Positions 12,025 through 22,858 of a DNA stretch of 64,000 nt are shown here, one piece after another; the stretch's first letter is position 1, and every line of letters starts with the position of its first letter. The notes under the pieces were generated by a model. The model worked only from the letters and a program-made list of their open reading frames with translations. It ran no database searches and was not told where the DNA came from. Origin of the DNA: Pisolithus tinctorius. Lineage: Eukaryota; Basidiomycota; Agaricomycetes; Boletales; Pisolithaceae. Made by a program: the position numbers and the translations under genes. The DNA lies in contig JANFAH010000042.1 in NCBI GenBank assembly GCA_024663395.1, positions 310,001-374,000 of the forward strand, given 5' to 3'.

Positions 12025-12229
12025 GTATGGGTCGATGGCCTTCTTGAAAGATGATGTGTACTGTTGGCAGCATTCAAGTGTAATGTGTGTGTATTATTCC
12101 ATGACAACGATGATTGCACGAGGGCCCTCTCATACAGCAAGGCTCCTTACATTTGGTCAATACAATTGGAGTTGCTCATTGTCACATGCAAGATTTGTAA
12201 CTTAGGCCGTCCCCAGGTGGCGTATTTAT
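12025..12229. other. CAND1 3' flank
   Basis: Short region after the CAND1 stop, presumed 3' UTR and terminator. The paralogous relic array begins just beyond it. Confidence 0.35.
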
Positions 12230-15200
12230 TGTGATAGGTTGACCGGGGGACCTCCAACGCAGAACTTTCTGATGGAATCTGTCTGTCCTAGTGGTAGATG
12301 CACAGCTTGGCCCTTGCACTACGGGACCGGTTGCTGGTTCTGATTTGTGGCCGACCCCAATGGATTACCAAAGCACTTGACGGCTTGCTTTCATTTGCTC
12401 CAAGTGATATCCCTGTGTACAGAGCAAGGAGGCTTGCGTATCCAAGCACAGGTAGACTACTTTTTCTTGTATTACGCGCTTCGCATTCCCTTGTTATTTA
12501 CGGATTACCAATGAAATTCGGATGTTTCGAGGACATGCCTCAGCTGGGGTCTGACAGGTAGGTGCCTCCAGTGTGTGCTTATCTGAAGATGCCCAGATGG
12601 TGAACATATAAAACAGAGGTCTTACCTGGTCTTACATATGTTCGCCAGCTGTGAGATTTCCCCTCAGTATGGTGACTGGCGCGTTCTGTCGGATGAAGAG
12701 CATCCATGCTATCCGCCGCCGAAAAGGAGTTCCACTCACTTGAACAAGACATAATTGCTGTGATACATGATACAGGTGTGGATCGCGCTCGCTGCCCCAA
12801 TAGTTGCTATTACGGATGGGCAGCCATCTATAATAGCGAATGGCACGCCTGTCTATACGCCATATACTCTGGTTTCAAATTCTGTGGTCTCCTGCATATC
12901 CAGAGTGGCCTCTAGGCTAGGTGGTTGTATGGGGTTTTATTCTGAAACTGCCAAGTACATAAATGAAAATGCAACTCAACTGCGGGGACAACGCAGATAC
13001 CTAGCAATTGGGATTGATCTCACAGATCTACCAAGTACCACGATTCCGGTTCTACGCCTCAAGTAAGGAAACCCGCGGTCGATCACGGTGTCGCACTGAA
13101 CTCAAAAAAAAAAACGACTTGGCTGTTACGCATTCGTCCATACGCTTAGAACCCAGCTTACTGGTATGCGTTCATGCAGTATTTCATGTACTATCGACGA
13201 CTGCTGTGGGGATAGACACCAAAGTCCAAGCACCACACCATAAGAGACAGGATTGCGTGTTCTAGTACTTCCTAAAAAAATATCGCCAAACGGATTGGCC
13301 TCGCTCTTTCCACGACGGAGAGTTCCGGGTAGTGCGCCACAGAGACAAATATGTACAGTGTGTGGTGTGTGTGTAAACTGTGACGTGCAAAATTTTTGGC
13401 AGGTTACCCGTGTAAACTACTACTACTAGTTGCTACCTGAATTATAGCCAAGATCCGAGCTCAAGATCATGCTCCGCATCGAGCCCCCAGAGTTTCCTTG
13501 ACGCTTCCGAAGGCCACAAAGCATCAAGGTGTGCTGATCAAGTGGTGCGATTGACTGAACCGGATATAGAATAAGTTCGTCATCACATCGGGCTAAGGAA
13601 GTCTCCCCAAGGGTCAAAAGTGCACCCGCCAATGGTGAGCTCTAGGTTGATATCCGAGTCTTTCTGCAAGGGAAACCAAGGCCTGCGCCACGGTGCTGTG
13701 TGGATGACCCTGCTGGGACCAAACTCAAAGGTACTACCCTTCTCTACCCAAATTCGTGTGCACGATTGACATCATAAAAGGTTTCCAAATGGCAGTCTTG
13801 CTTGAGGCTAACAAGCGAGTTTCGTTCTACGCGCTGTCCAGTTGGTGACTGGACTGGTTGCATGGCGGATAATCTGACATTTTATTTAACACAGAGGTTC
13901 CTCCAATCAACTGACGTTGCTTTATTCGAATATACAGCACATATGGATTGAAGTCAACGCTGTCGATAAATTTATCGCAGAACTTAAACCCCCAGTCCTA
14001 ACGACACTTGTACGCTGGTTGCGTCAGCATGTCGACTTCACCCCCGTTATGTACCCTTTTCCATTTCCCCCTGTGTATGCCATTTCCACACAGCGTGTCG
14101 TGCTTCGTTTTAGCATTGTGTGAGTAATACAGGTTCCATCATGGGTCCACAGCAAGAGGGGTTGCAAAGGACTCGCTGTATGTGCATGGGACATGCAGTC
14201 ATTAACCCGTCGGTAGGCCGATTGGCAGGAGCCGGATAACTCCGGTGTCATGTGCATCCTTGCAACACGCCTGGACGGCAGGGTAGGTGTGTGGTATACC
14301 GCGATGTCGCAAACTGCTACTTGATCAAATGGTCATATTGTGAGGAGCCTCCACCGCCGCATCATAGGAAATCCTCGATGTCTCCAAGTGGACCGGTAGC
14401 ACACATCCTGCCCACCTGTTTACCTCATGGTAAGGGTGACCACTGAACAGCGCAATTGATATATTCCCGGTAGGTATGCACATCTCAAATAGGCAACACT
14501 TTGCCGCATTCTCTCGTTCTGATCCGCATTACCCGCCAGGCACATCAGAATCTCCTCCTTTGCGTTTGGGGCGTAATGCCACTGCTGGATATAGGCATCA
14601 TAGGTTGGTCATTTGGTCAGGTATGTAGTGGAGCTGTACCAGTCAGATTTCACGCACAGCACCAATAATTTGGAGGTGGTATATGTACGCCTGAGGGATG
14701 GTCATCTGCTCGCTTCTGTGCACCACTGGGGCACGTTGTTTCACTTCCTTCCCTCAGCCACCATTGGCCTGCGTCACCTACATGGACGACATTTTATCTT
14801 ATTCCACATTGCGCCCAAGCAGTGTGATGTCGCAAGCATCGTCCTGGTCATTTGCACAGGGCTTGGATAGTTCGCGATCAGACTGTCTCCTCTCCCACAC
14901 TTTTCAGGGTGTGGAACACACCCTCTTTACTGGAAAGGAGGGTCCAGGATTGCAATGCACCTTTGCAGGGTCAGGGTAGGCACCGTTGGTTGAGGGGCCT
15001 TATTTATATTAACTTCTTTCACTAGGGGCCGTCATCCTGCCCCGCAACCGGATAGAGAGGTGCTGACGTCCTCCCAGCCACATCTGAAGAATCACTCAAC
15101 GCTCGTTCCCGAGTCTGACCAGACCTACTGGGTTCCGGTTTACAATGAACCAGACGCGCAGCTGGGCTCCGACATACAATTCATGAATATTGGATCACCT

Positions 15201-15830
15201 GGTAACCACTGGGGCACGCAAGACCACAGTGGCGAGGTCTTCAGTTTAATTGGTTCGTTTATACCCGCTCTCCTACATGTGTTGGGGTCACTTGATGGGC
15301 TGGTATCTTTCTTAGGTCAGAAGGGAAACGGGGACGTCTCAAAGTACGCGAGGTTGCCTTTGATTCCTCGGGTTGCCGAGCAAGCAATGATGAAACCGCA
15401 CTGTCCTGGGTTATGTGTGCAACTGGACAGGTGAGCGTTTTCCGACGCCTGAGGATTAGTTGGCTTTTCTTGGAATTTACGTGCTGAAACTCTGTCATCG
15501 AAGTGTCGCCGAGCTTACTTCCGTGGACAATCGTGGAGTGATGGCTTCCACAATGAAACCGCCTTCTGCACACCAGCATCTTAAGCGCGCTGTACACCAT
15601 TCTTGTGGGTGGATTAAGGAAGATGGCACAAGATGTAACACATCCATCACGTACGAATGTACACGACATCTGGCCATTGCTCATGGTATTAGGCACCAAA
15701 AAAGGCATCTCAAAATCCTTTGCTGTTGGTGCAGCCCTCCGAAGCCCATTAGACGGTCAAGTATGCTAAGGCACGTGCGAGAGGTTCACTTGGAATGCTC
15801 ACGCTCGAACATATGCACATAATTGTGCTA
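12230..15830 (+). pseudogene. Relic gene copy A of an unknown multi-exon family with a C-terminal Cys/His module
   Basis: I do not recognise the protein family. Four blocks have counterparts in the same order in copy B (34.43-39.23 kb): 12298-12556 (HSLALALRDRLLVLICGRPQ against LALVLQDQLLVLICGQPEW), 14698-14979 (SFAQGLDSSRSDCLL against QFAQGLDSLWWDCLL), 15060-15430 (VSFLGQKGNGDVSKYARLPL against a similar B stretch) and 15460-15822. In both copies three blocks end at a matching GT donor (12557 GTAGGTGCC; about 14976; 15431 GTGAG), so the blocks look like exons. Stops and frame changes lie between them. Copy A retains many more CpG sites than B, so it has decayed less. It lies directly downstream of CAND1. 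A still-functional gene with undetected exons cannot be excluded. Confidence 0.5.
15460..15822 (+). CDS. Cys/His-rich zinc-finger-like terminal exon of copy A
   Basis: Open to a stop at 15822; the real exon probably begins after the intron that starts at 15431. The module reads SCGWIKEDGTRCNTSITYEC, TRHLAIAHGI, then LKILCCWCSPP and MLRHVREVHLECS. The ligand order is C..C..C..H....H and then CxWC..H....H, suggesting two small zinc-binding units. The second (CxxC, about 18 residues, HxxxxH) looks like a variant C2H2 finger. Six related modules occur in this window. I remember similar lineage-expanded proteins in mushroom genomes but know no function for them. Confidence 0.5.
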   Translation: MAFLGIYVLKLCHRSVAELTSVDNRGVMASTMKPPSAHQHLKRAVHHSCGWIKEDGTRCNTSITYECTRHLAIAHGIRHQKRHLKILCCWCSPPKPIRRSSMLRHVREVHLECSRSNICT

Positions 15831-16411
15831 CCTCTCTAACATTTTTCTTCATTTCACTCCAGCCCTCTTGTAATACTATTTCATTCCCTTGCTATCTCCT
15901 GCTTCCGCTCTCTGTGTCTTTCTCGTCTCACTATCTCATTTCCTCACTCCCTTTTTATCCTCGTTCTGCCATGTACAAGCATGTGTCACGTGAAATGGTG
16001 AATGTAATTTTACACGTTTTGATGGTTTTGTGTTTGAATATATGAACTATATAGCATCAAGGATCGAATGTGCACAAAACTTATTTTAATCACCAACCAC
16101 TCCCATGGAATACAAACATCTTAGAAGACAAAATACGATGCCTCGGAGAGGGGGAGGAGGGTTCATCACATTTATCTCCTTTTTGTGAGGTGCTACAGTT
16201 TATGATAATAATGACCCAGGATATTCATCGCACGAGGGAGTTATCTTGCAGAGAGAAGACAGTGTGCCTGTATGATTTTTTAGAATTGAGTTGAAGGGAG
16301 CTCACCCACATGTAGGCCGACATAAGTCATCTATGCCTACATTCAAAATACATAGACCATTGAGCCTAAGTGGGACAGTGACCTTGGTGTTGCATTGACA
16401 CTCAACTTACA
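15823..16411. other. CT-rich 3' flank of copy A
   Basis: Pyrimidine-rich to about 15960, then AT-rich. The same flank, including a GCCATGTACAAG stretch, follows copy B near 39390, showing that the duplicated unit extends past the coding blocks. Confidence 0.45.
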
Positions 16412-16491
16412 GACCCCATGTAGTCCATTTAGTCACAACACATGGGCAGCCTGTGCGCCAAAACACCAACACTTATATAGACCCTGAGACA

Positions 16492-17334
16492 GGCCTGCCT
16501 AAATAGATTAGCCAGTACACATGGACAGGCCTGAGGGACTAAAGTGTGAGCAACATATGTACAGGCCCATAAGTGCATTACCACAACATATGGGAGGGCC
16601 CGTGGTGTGTAAGGATGTTGAAACATTTAGATGGGCCTGTGACCAATTAAGAATACTGAGCTGCTGTAAGACATGGGTGGGCCCATCCTGGTAGGTTACA
16701 CCCCTGTCGCAACATCAAGGCGGGCCTGTCAATAGCAAGATGTACTGCTGTTGAAACATAAAGACAGGCCTGTCATTAATATCATTTAATAGAGTCACAA
16801 CATAAGGGTGGGCCCTTCAGTAGTATTATTTATATTGTTGCAACATATGGACGGGCCTGTCCACAGTAAGATGTACCTCTGATGAAACATAAAGACAGGC
16901 CCTTCAGTAGTATTATTTATATTGTCACAACATATGGGGGGGCCTGGCCCCAGTAAGATGTACCCTGTCAAAACATAAAGATGGGCCCATCACTAGTATC
17001 ATTGAATAGAGTCACAACATATGGACAGGCCTATCCACAGTAAGATGTACCTCTGATGAAACATGAAGACAGGCCCGTCAGTAATCTCATGTATAGCATC
17101 ACAAGATATGGACAGGCCCTTCAGTAGTATAATTGATATTGTCACAACATATGGGTGGGCCTGTCCACAGCAAGATGTAGCTTGGATGAAACATAAAGAT
17201 GGGCCCATCAGTAATCTCATGTATAGCATCACAACATATGGACGGGCCCTTCAGTAGTATTATTTATATTATCACAGCATATGGGCAGGCCCAGCCCCAG
17301 TAAGATGTACCCTGTTGAAACATAAAGACAGGCC
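16492..17334. repeat. Left-arm array of 21 GGCC palindromes, 43-44 bp apart
   Basis: GGCC cores lie at 16492, 16528, 16564, 16597, 16634, 16680, 16723, 16767, 16811, 16854, 16898, 16941, 16984, 17028, 17072, 17115, 17158, 17202, 17245, 17288 and 17331. From 16680 on every step is 43 or 44 bp; the outer steps are 33-46. Many cores extend to 12-bp palindromes in two forms, GACAGGCCTGTC and GATGGGCCCATC, so symmetry is kept while the sequence changes. Between cores the spacer alternates between ATTGTCACAACATATGG and TGATGAAACATAAAGA types. The layout suggests repeated sites for a dimeric protein, perhaps a transposase. Confidence 0.8.
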
Positions 17335-17340
17335 TGTCAC

Positions 17341-19099
17341 TAATGGATGTGGTATCCCTGGCACCCACTGAACAGCAGCTTTCAATGGACACCATGCTGG
17401 CATGAATTGGAGATGATTTGAGTGACCCAGATCTCACAAGCTGCAGTCTGGATGTATTTGGCATTAATCAGACTATTGCCAGCCATCTGCCCATGCACAT
17501 TGAGTGGATGCAGCATCCCCAGCACCCCCCCAATATTGGCTTGCCATGGACACCATTCTGGAATGAATTGGAGCTAATTTGAGTGACCCAGACATCACAA
17601 GCTGCACCCTTGGTGTATTTAGCATTAATCAGACTATTGCCAGCCATCTGCCCATCTGTATTGAGCGGATGCAGCATCCCTGGCACCTGCTCAACAGTGG
17701 CTTTCCATGGAAACCATTCTGGCATGAATCGGAGCTGATTTGAGTGTCCCAGACCTCACAAGCTGCACCCTTGGTGTATTTGGCATTAATCACACTATTG
17801 CCAGCCATCCGCCCATCCGCATTGAGTGGATGTGGCATCCCTGGCACCCCCTCAACAGTGGCTTTGCATGGACACCATGCTGGCATGAGTTGAAGCTGAT
17901 TTGAGTGACCCAGACCTCACAAGCTGCACCTGGGGTGTATGTCCCATTAATCACACTATTGCCAGCCTTCCACACATCTGTATTGAGCAGATGAGGTATC
18001 CTCAGCACCCGCTCAACAGTGGCTTTCCATGGACACCATTCCGGCATGAATTGGAGCTGATTTGAGTGACCCAGACCTCACAAGCTGCACCTGGGATGTA
18101 TGTCCCATTAATTAGACTATTTCCAGCCTTCCACCCATCTGTATTGGGTGGATGAGGTATCCTTGGCACCCACTCAACAGTGGATTTCCATGGACACCAT
18201 TCTGGCATGAATTGCAGCTGATTTGAGTGACCCAGATCTCACAAGCTGCACCCTTGGTGTATTTGGCATTAATCACACTATTGCCAGCCTTCCACCCATC
18301 TGTATTGAGTGGATGTGGTATCCCCAGCACCTGCTGAACAGTGGCTTTCCATCAACACCATTCTGGCATGAATCAGAGCTGATTTGAGTGTCCCAGACCT
18401 CACAAGCTGCATGCTGGATGTATGTCCCATTAATTAGACTATTGCCAGCCTTCCGCCCATCTGTATTGAGCGGATGAGGTATCCTCAGCACCCGCTCAAC
18501 ACTGGCTTTCCATGGAAACCATTCCGGCATGAATTGGAGCTGATTTGAGTGTCCCAGACCTGACAAGCTGCACCCAGGATGTATGTCCCATTAATTAGAC
18601 TATTTCCAGCCTTCTGCCCAACAGTGGCTTTCCATGGACACAATTCTGGCATGAATCGGAGCTGATTTGAGTGACCCAGATCTCACAAGCTGCACCCTTG
18701 GTGTATTTGGCATTAATTACACTATTGCTAGCCTTCCACTCATCTGTATAGAGCAGATATGGTATCCCCAGCACCCCTGAACAGCGGCTTTCCATGGACA
18801 CCATTCCAGCATGAATTGGAGCTGATTTGAGTGACCCAGACCTCACAAGCTACACCTGGGATGTATGTCCCATTAATTAGACTATTGCCAGCCTTCTGCC
18901 CATCTGTATTGAGCAGATGAGGTATCCTTGGCACCCGCTCAACAGTGGCTTTCCATGGACACCATTCTGGCATGAATCGGAGCTGATTGGAGTGACCCAG
19001 ATCTCACAAGCTGCACCCTTGGTGTATTTGGCATTAATCACACTATTGCTAGCCTTCTGCTCATCTGTATAGAGCAGATATGGTATCCCCAGCACCCAC
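17341..19099 (-). repeat. 161-bp satellite, left arm, about 11 units
   Basis: Head-to-tail units of 161 bp; for example the same ATG-CCA-GAA-TGG start recurs on the minus strand at 17725, 17886 and 18047. Units differ mainly by C/T and G/A transitions. The period is not a multiple of three, so the similar short open frames are frame-rotated and not coding. Confidence 0.85.
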
Positions 19100-19969
19100 T
19101 GTGGGAGGCAGGAATCTGCTACCTAGTATGGGGTGTGGGCTCCAGCCTAGGGATAGGCGATCTGAAGGGGTGAGTTCGACCCAAGAGGAGTTGCTCTAGC
19201 AGCAGGAGGGTGGAGGGAATGAATGCGACTGAGTTGCTCGAGTCACTAGACCTGTAAATGCAAAGCACGATGGATTAAAGAGTGCACAGGTCTTGGGCTA
19301 GCCTGGAAAGCAGTTGCAACTGTGCTTGCAGGTCAGCACTAGGCAAGGAAAGGTGAAGGGGTCATGTCGATGTCATTACTCTGCTTCCTCTCTCTGTCTC
19401 AAACTTGGGGGCTTCAAAGTTGTTCTTTTCCTGTCGACGACGACAGGTATATGTGTAGCTACATGCCAAGTATGTAACTATGAAGTAAGCGATGTCAAAG
19501 GTGAAAAGATTGACAGGAAATGATGGGAATTAGGTGAGATTGACATAATGATGGCCCTGAGGCCAGAATGGCATCAGTAATCAAAAGAGAGACTAAATGT
19601 AAATGAAGTGAAAGTGATCTGAATAGAGGTGAACAAGAAGAGAATGAGAGCGACAGAAAAGTGCTTACACAACCCATAGTGTGGACCTGAAGAGTGCCAG
19701 TGAGCAAGTATAGGCAACTGGACACCCATCACAAGTGTCAGACTTCGTCACAATGACTAGGGAGAGTGTTGGAAGGTGATGCGACTATGGGGGAAGTAAG
19801 TTGACAGAGGGGGATGTAGCACTGGGTGACCTAGAGTGCAGGGGGTGTTGAAGTCACTTGAGAGGGGTCGCATTTGTGTCACATTTGCCAGAAACCCTAT
19901 AGCCACTTAATAGACCTCCTATTGACACTATACATACACTCTTAGTGTAGGGAGATCCCTCTCCCCACA
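19100..19969. mobile_element. LTR-like insertion (possible solo LTR), 870 bp
   Basis: Unique sequence interrupting the satellite. It starts TGTGGGAGG and ends CTCCCCACA, so it has the TG...CA ends and 6-bp inverted termini typical of LTRs. The flanking tetramers are CCAC (left) and CCGC (right); they differ by one transition and could be a decayed target duplication. No coding region was found inside. A coincidental unique spacer remains possible. Confidence 0.42.
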
Positions 19970-20687
19970 CCGCTCAACAGCGGCTTTCCATGGACACCAT
20001 TCTGGCATGAATCAGAGCTGATTTGAGCAACCCAGACCTCACAAGCTGCACCTGGGATGTATGTCCCATTAATTAGACTATTGCCAGCCTTCTGCCCATC
20101 TGTATTGAGCAGATGAGGTATCCCCAGCACCCGCTCAACAGCGGCCTTCCATGGACACCATTCTGGCATGAATTGGAGCTGATTTGAGTGACCCAGACCT
20201 CACATGCTGCACCTGGGATGTATGTCCCATTAATTAGACTATTGCCAGCCTTCCGCCCATTTGTATTGAGTGGATGAGGTATCCCCAGCACCCGCTCAAC
20301 AGCAGCTTTCCATGGACACCATTCCGGCATGAATTGGACCTGATTTGAATGACCCAGACCTCACAAGCTGCACCTGGGATGTATGTCCCATTAATTAGAC
20401 CATTGCCAGCCTTCTGCCCATCTGTATTGAGCAGATGAGGTATCCCCAGCACCCGCTCAACAGCAGCTTTCCATGGACACCATTCCGGCATGAATCAGAG
20501 CTGATTTGAGTGACTCAGACCTCACAAGCTGCACCCCAGATGTATGTCCCATTAATTAGACTATTGCCAGCCTTCTGCCCATCTATATTGAGAGGATGAG
20601 GTATCCTCAGCACCTGCTCAACAGTGGCTTTCCATGGAAACCATTCTGGCATGAATTGGAGGTGATTTGAGTGACCCAGATCTCACT
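19970..20687 (-). repeat. 161-bp satellite continued, left arm, about 4.5 units
   Basis: Same unit, period and orientation as 17341-19099, resuming exactly after the LTR-like insert at the CGCTCAACAG part of the unit. Confidence 0.85.
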
Positions 20688-21925
20688 ACATCCAGCATGC
20701 AGCTTGTGAGGTCTGGGACACTCAAATCAGCTCTGATTCATGCCAGAATGGTGTTGATGGAAAGCCGCTGTTCAGCAGGTGCTGGGGATACCACATCCGC
20801 TCAATACAGATGGGCGGAAGGCTGGCAATAGTGTGATTAATGCCAAATACACCAAGGGTGCAGCTTGTGAGATCTGGGTCACTCAAATCAGCTGCAATTC
20901 ATGCCAGAATGGTGTCCATGGAAAGCCACTGTTGAGTGGGTGCCAAGGATACCTCATCTGCCCAATACAGATGGGCGGAAGGCTGGAAATAGTCTAATTA
21001 ATGGGACATACATCCCAGGTGCAGCTTGTGAGGTCTGGGTCACTCAAATCAGCTCCAATTCATGCTGGAATGGTGTCCATGGAAAGCTGCTGTTGAGCGG
21101 GTGCTGGGGATACCTCATCCACTCAATGCAGATGGGCAGAAGGCTGGCAATAGTCTAATTAATGGGACATACATCCCAGGTGCAGCTTGTGAGGTCTGGG
21201 TCACTCAAATCAGCTCCAATTCATGCCAGAATGGTGTCCATGGAAAGCCACTGTTGAGCGGGTGCTGAGGATACCTCATCTGCTCAATACAGATGTGCAG
21301 AAGGCTGGCAATAGTGTGATTAATGGGACATACACCCCAGGTGCAGCTTGTGAGGTCTGGGTCACTCAAATCAGCTCCAATTCATGCCAGCATGGTGTCC
21401 ATGCAAAGCCACTGTTGAGCAGGTGCCAGGGATGCCACATCTGCTCAATGCGGATGGGTGGATGGCTGGCAATAGTGTGATTAATGCCAAATACACCAAG
21501 GGTGCAGCTTGTGAGATCTGGGACACTCAAATCAGCTCCAATTCATGCCAGAGTGGTTTCCATGGAAAGCCACTGTTGAGCGGGTGCCAGGGATGCTGCA
21601 TCCGCTCAATACAGATGGGTGGATGGCTGGCAATAGTCTGATTAATGCTAAATACACCAAGGGTGCAGCTTGTGATGTCTGGGTCACTCAAATTAGCTCC
21701 AATTCATTCCAGAATGGTGTCCATGGCAAGCCAATATTGGGGGGGTGCTGGGGGTGCCACATCCGCTCAATGTGGATGGGCTGATGGCTGGCAATAGTCC
21801 GATTAATGCCAAATACATCCAGACTGCAGCTTGTGAGATCTGGGTCACTCAAATCATCTCCAATTCATGCCAGCATGGTGTCCATTGAAAGCTGCTGTTC
21901 AGTGGGTGCCAGGGGTACCACATCC
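20688..21925 (+). repeat. 161-bp satellite in inverted orientation, right arm, about 7.7 units
   Basis: From about 20688 the unit continues on the opposite strand (equivalent starts at 20901, 21062, 21223, 21384 and 21545, all 161 bp apart). This switch is the symmetry axis of the fold-back element. The right arm has roughly half as many units as the left. Confidence 0.85.
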
Positions 21926-21935
21926 ATTAGTGACA

Positions 21936-22240
21936 GGCCTGTCTTTATGTTTCATCAGAGGTACATCTTACTGTGGACAGGCCCATCCATATGTTGCAAC
22001 AATATAAATCATACTACTGAAGGGCCCACCCTTATGTTGTGACTCTATTAAATGATATTAATGACAGGCCCATCTTTATGTTTCAACTGCAGTACATCTT
22101 GCTATTGACAGGCCCGCCTTGATGTTGCGACAGGGGTGTAACCTACCAGGATGGGCCCACCCATGTCTTACAGCAGCTCAGTATTCTTAATTGGTCACAG
22201 GCCCATCTAAATGTTTCAACATCCTTACACACCACGGGCC
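21936..22240. repeat. Right-arm GGCC palindrome array, inner 8 of 11 sites
   Basis: GGCC cores at 21936, 21980, 22023, 22067, 22111, 22154, 22200 and 22237 mirror the left arm, including the irregular 46 and 37 steps. Three further sites (28856, 28892, 28928) lie beyond the LINE insertion. The total is 11 against 21 on the left, so about ten units (roughly 434 bp) differ without loss of register. Confidence 0.78.
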
Positions 22241-22253
22241 CTCCCATATGTTG

Positions 22254-22262
22254 TGGTAATGC

Positions 22263-22266
<4 letters not shown>
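22254..22266. repeat. LINE target-site duplication, left copy
   Basis: TGGTAATGCACTT precedes the poly-T (the poly-A tail of the minus-strand LINE). The same 13 bases occur at 28840-28852 after the LINE 5' end. The left arm of the host element keeps a single copy in the uninterrupted site near 16570-16582 (minus strand). Confidence 0.85.
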
Positions 22267-22293
<27 letters not shown>

Positions 22294-22364
22294 CTGAATT
22301 AAAGTGCTTTGAGGGTGTGTCTACCCTATGTTGCACTATTCTACCTTAGTTAATGATCTAGCGA

Positions 22365-22380
22365 AGGCCCCCTGTGGCCT
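22365..22380 (-). other. LINE 3'-UTR mini-hairpin, shared with second LINE
   Basis: AGGCC and GGCCT flank a 6-nt loop. The identical 16-mer is at 40648-40663 in the second LINE. Both lie close to the poly-A end. Confidence 0.4.
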
Positions 22381-22407
22381 ACCACACCTTACCAGCGAGT
22401 GAATGCC

Positions 22408-22437
22408 CTAATGGCAGAACCTTCGGTTCCCCATTAG
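22408..22437 (-). ncRNA. LINE 3'-UTR stem-loop with covarying stem
   Basis: On the LINE RNA strand this 30-mer folds as CTAATGG-GGAACC-GAA-GGTTCT-G-CCATTAG. The equivalent 30-mer of the second LINE (40691-40720) folds as CTGGTGG-AGGGCC-AAA-GGCCCT-G-CCACCAG. Four base pairs change on both sides and a G-U becomes A-U, so pairing is preserved while sequence changes. It sits about 120-140 nt before the poly-A tail, where LINE reverse transcriptases often recognise their own RNA; that role is inferred. Confidence 0.7.
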
Positions 22438-22737
22438 TCCTCCGTTCCCGCCGGCCGTTTTAGACACTCCGCCTTTTCGGTAAGGGTGGTTTAGTACTTC
22501 TGCTAGTCGAGTAACTCTAACTACACTCAGTCGACTGCCGAGTGGGTGTCGGTTTTGGGTTACGAGCGCGTTCTTACATGTCCAGTTGGATGGGGCTATC
22601 ATGACATTATACTGCGCGATGTGGCGAGAGGGTGTGTTGTCAGGTGACATGTGAACGGTTGGAGCGTGGGATTGGGGAGCTAGCGAGGTGAGGTGGGAGG
22701 GTGTGACTGGTGGGTTTGTAGCGTGTGTTTTGTGTGT

Positions 22738-22790
22738 GCGGGGGGAGAGTGGGGGGGTGGGGGTTCGGGGAGTGGACGCGGTGTGAGGGC
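22738..22790. other. G-rich tract antisense to LINE 3' UTR
   Basis: Four runs of four or more G on the plus strand (C-runs in the LINE RNA), about 70-120 bp after the ORF2 stop. The other LINE has a G-rich tract in the corresponding place near 41006-41034. The plus strand could form a G-quadruplex. Confidence 0.45.
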
Positions 22791-22858
22791 GTTTGATGGT
22801 GTATGTGTGGTTTTAGCTGGTTTCGTGTTTATTGTTGAATGTTTCCTGTGGTTTTGCG

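Noticed and set aside
13105..13116. Poly-A run as a retroposon tail
   Set aside because: No upstream element or target duplication could be associated with it; copy B has a shorter run at the same place.
16492..17334. CRISPR-like regular spacing
   Set aside because: The spacers are themselves repetitive and the genome is eukaryotic; the repeat is a palindromic transposon-arm motif.
17341..21925. Many similar open frames of 65-97 codons (MPEWCPWKATVE type) in the 161-bp repeats
   Set aside because: The repeat length is not a multiple of three, so each unit is read in a rotated frame; these are by-products of the satellite, not proteins.
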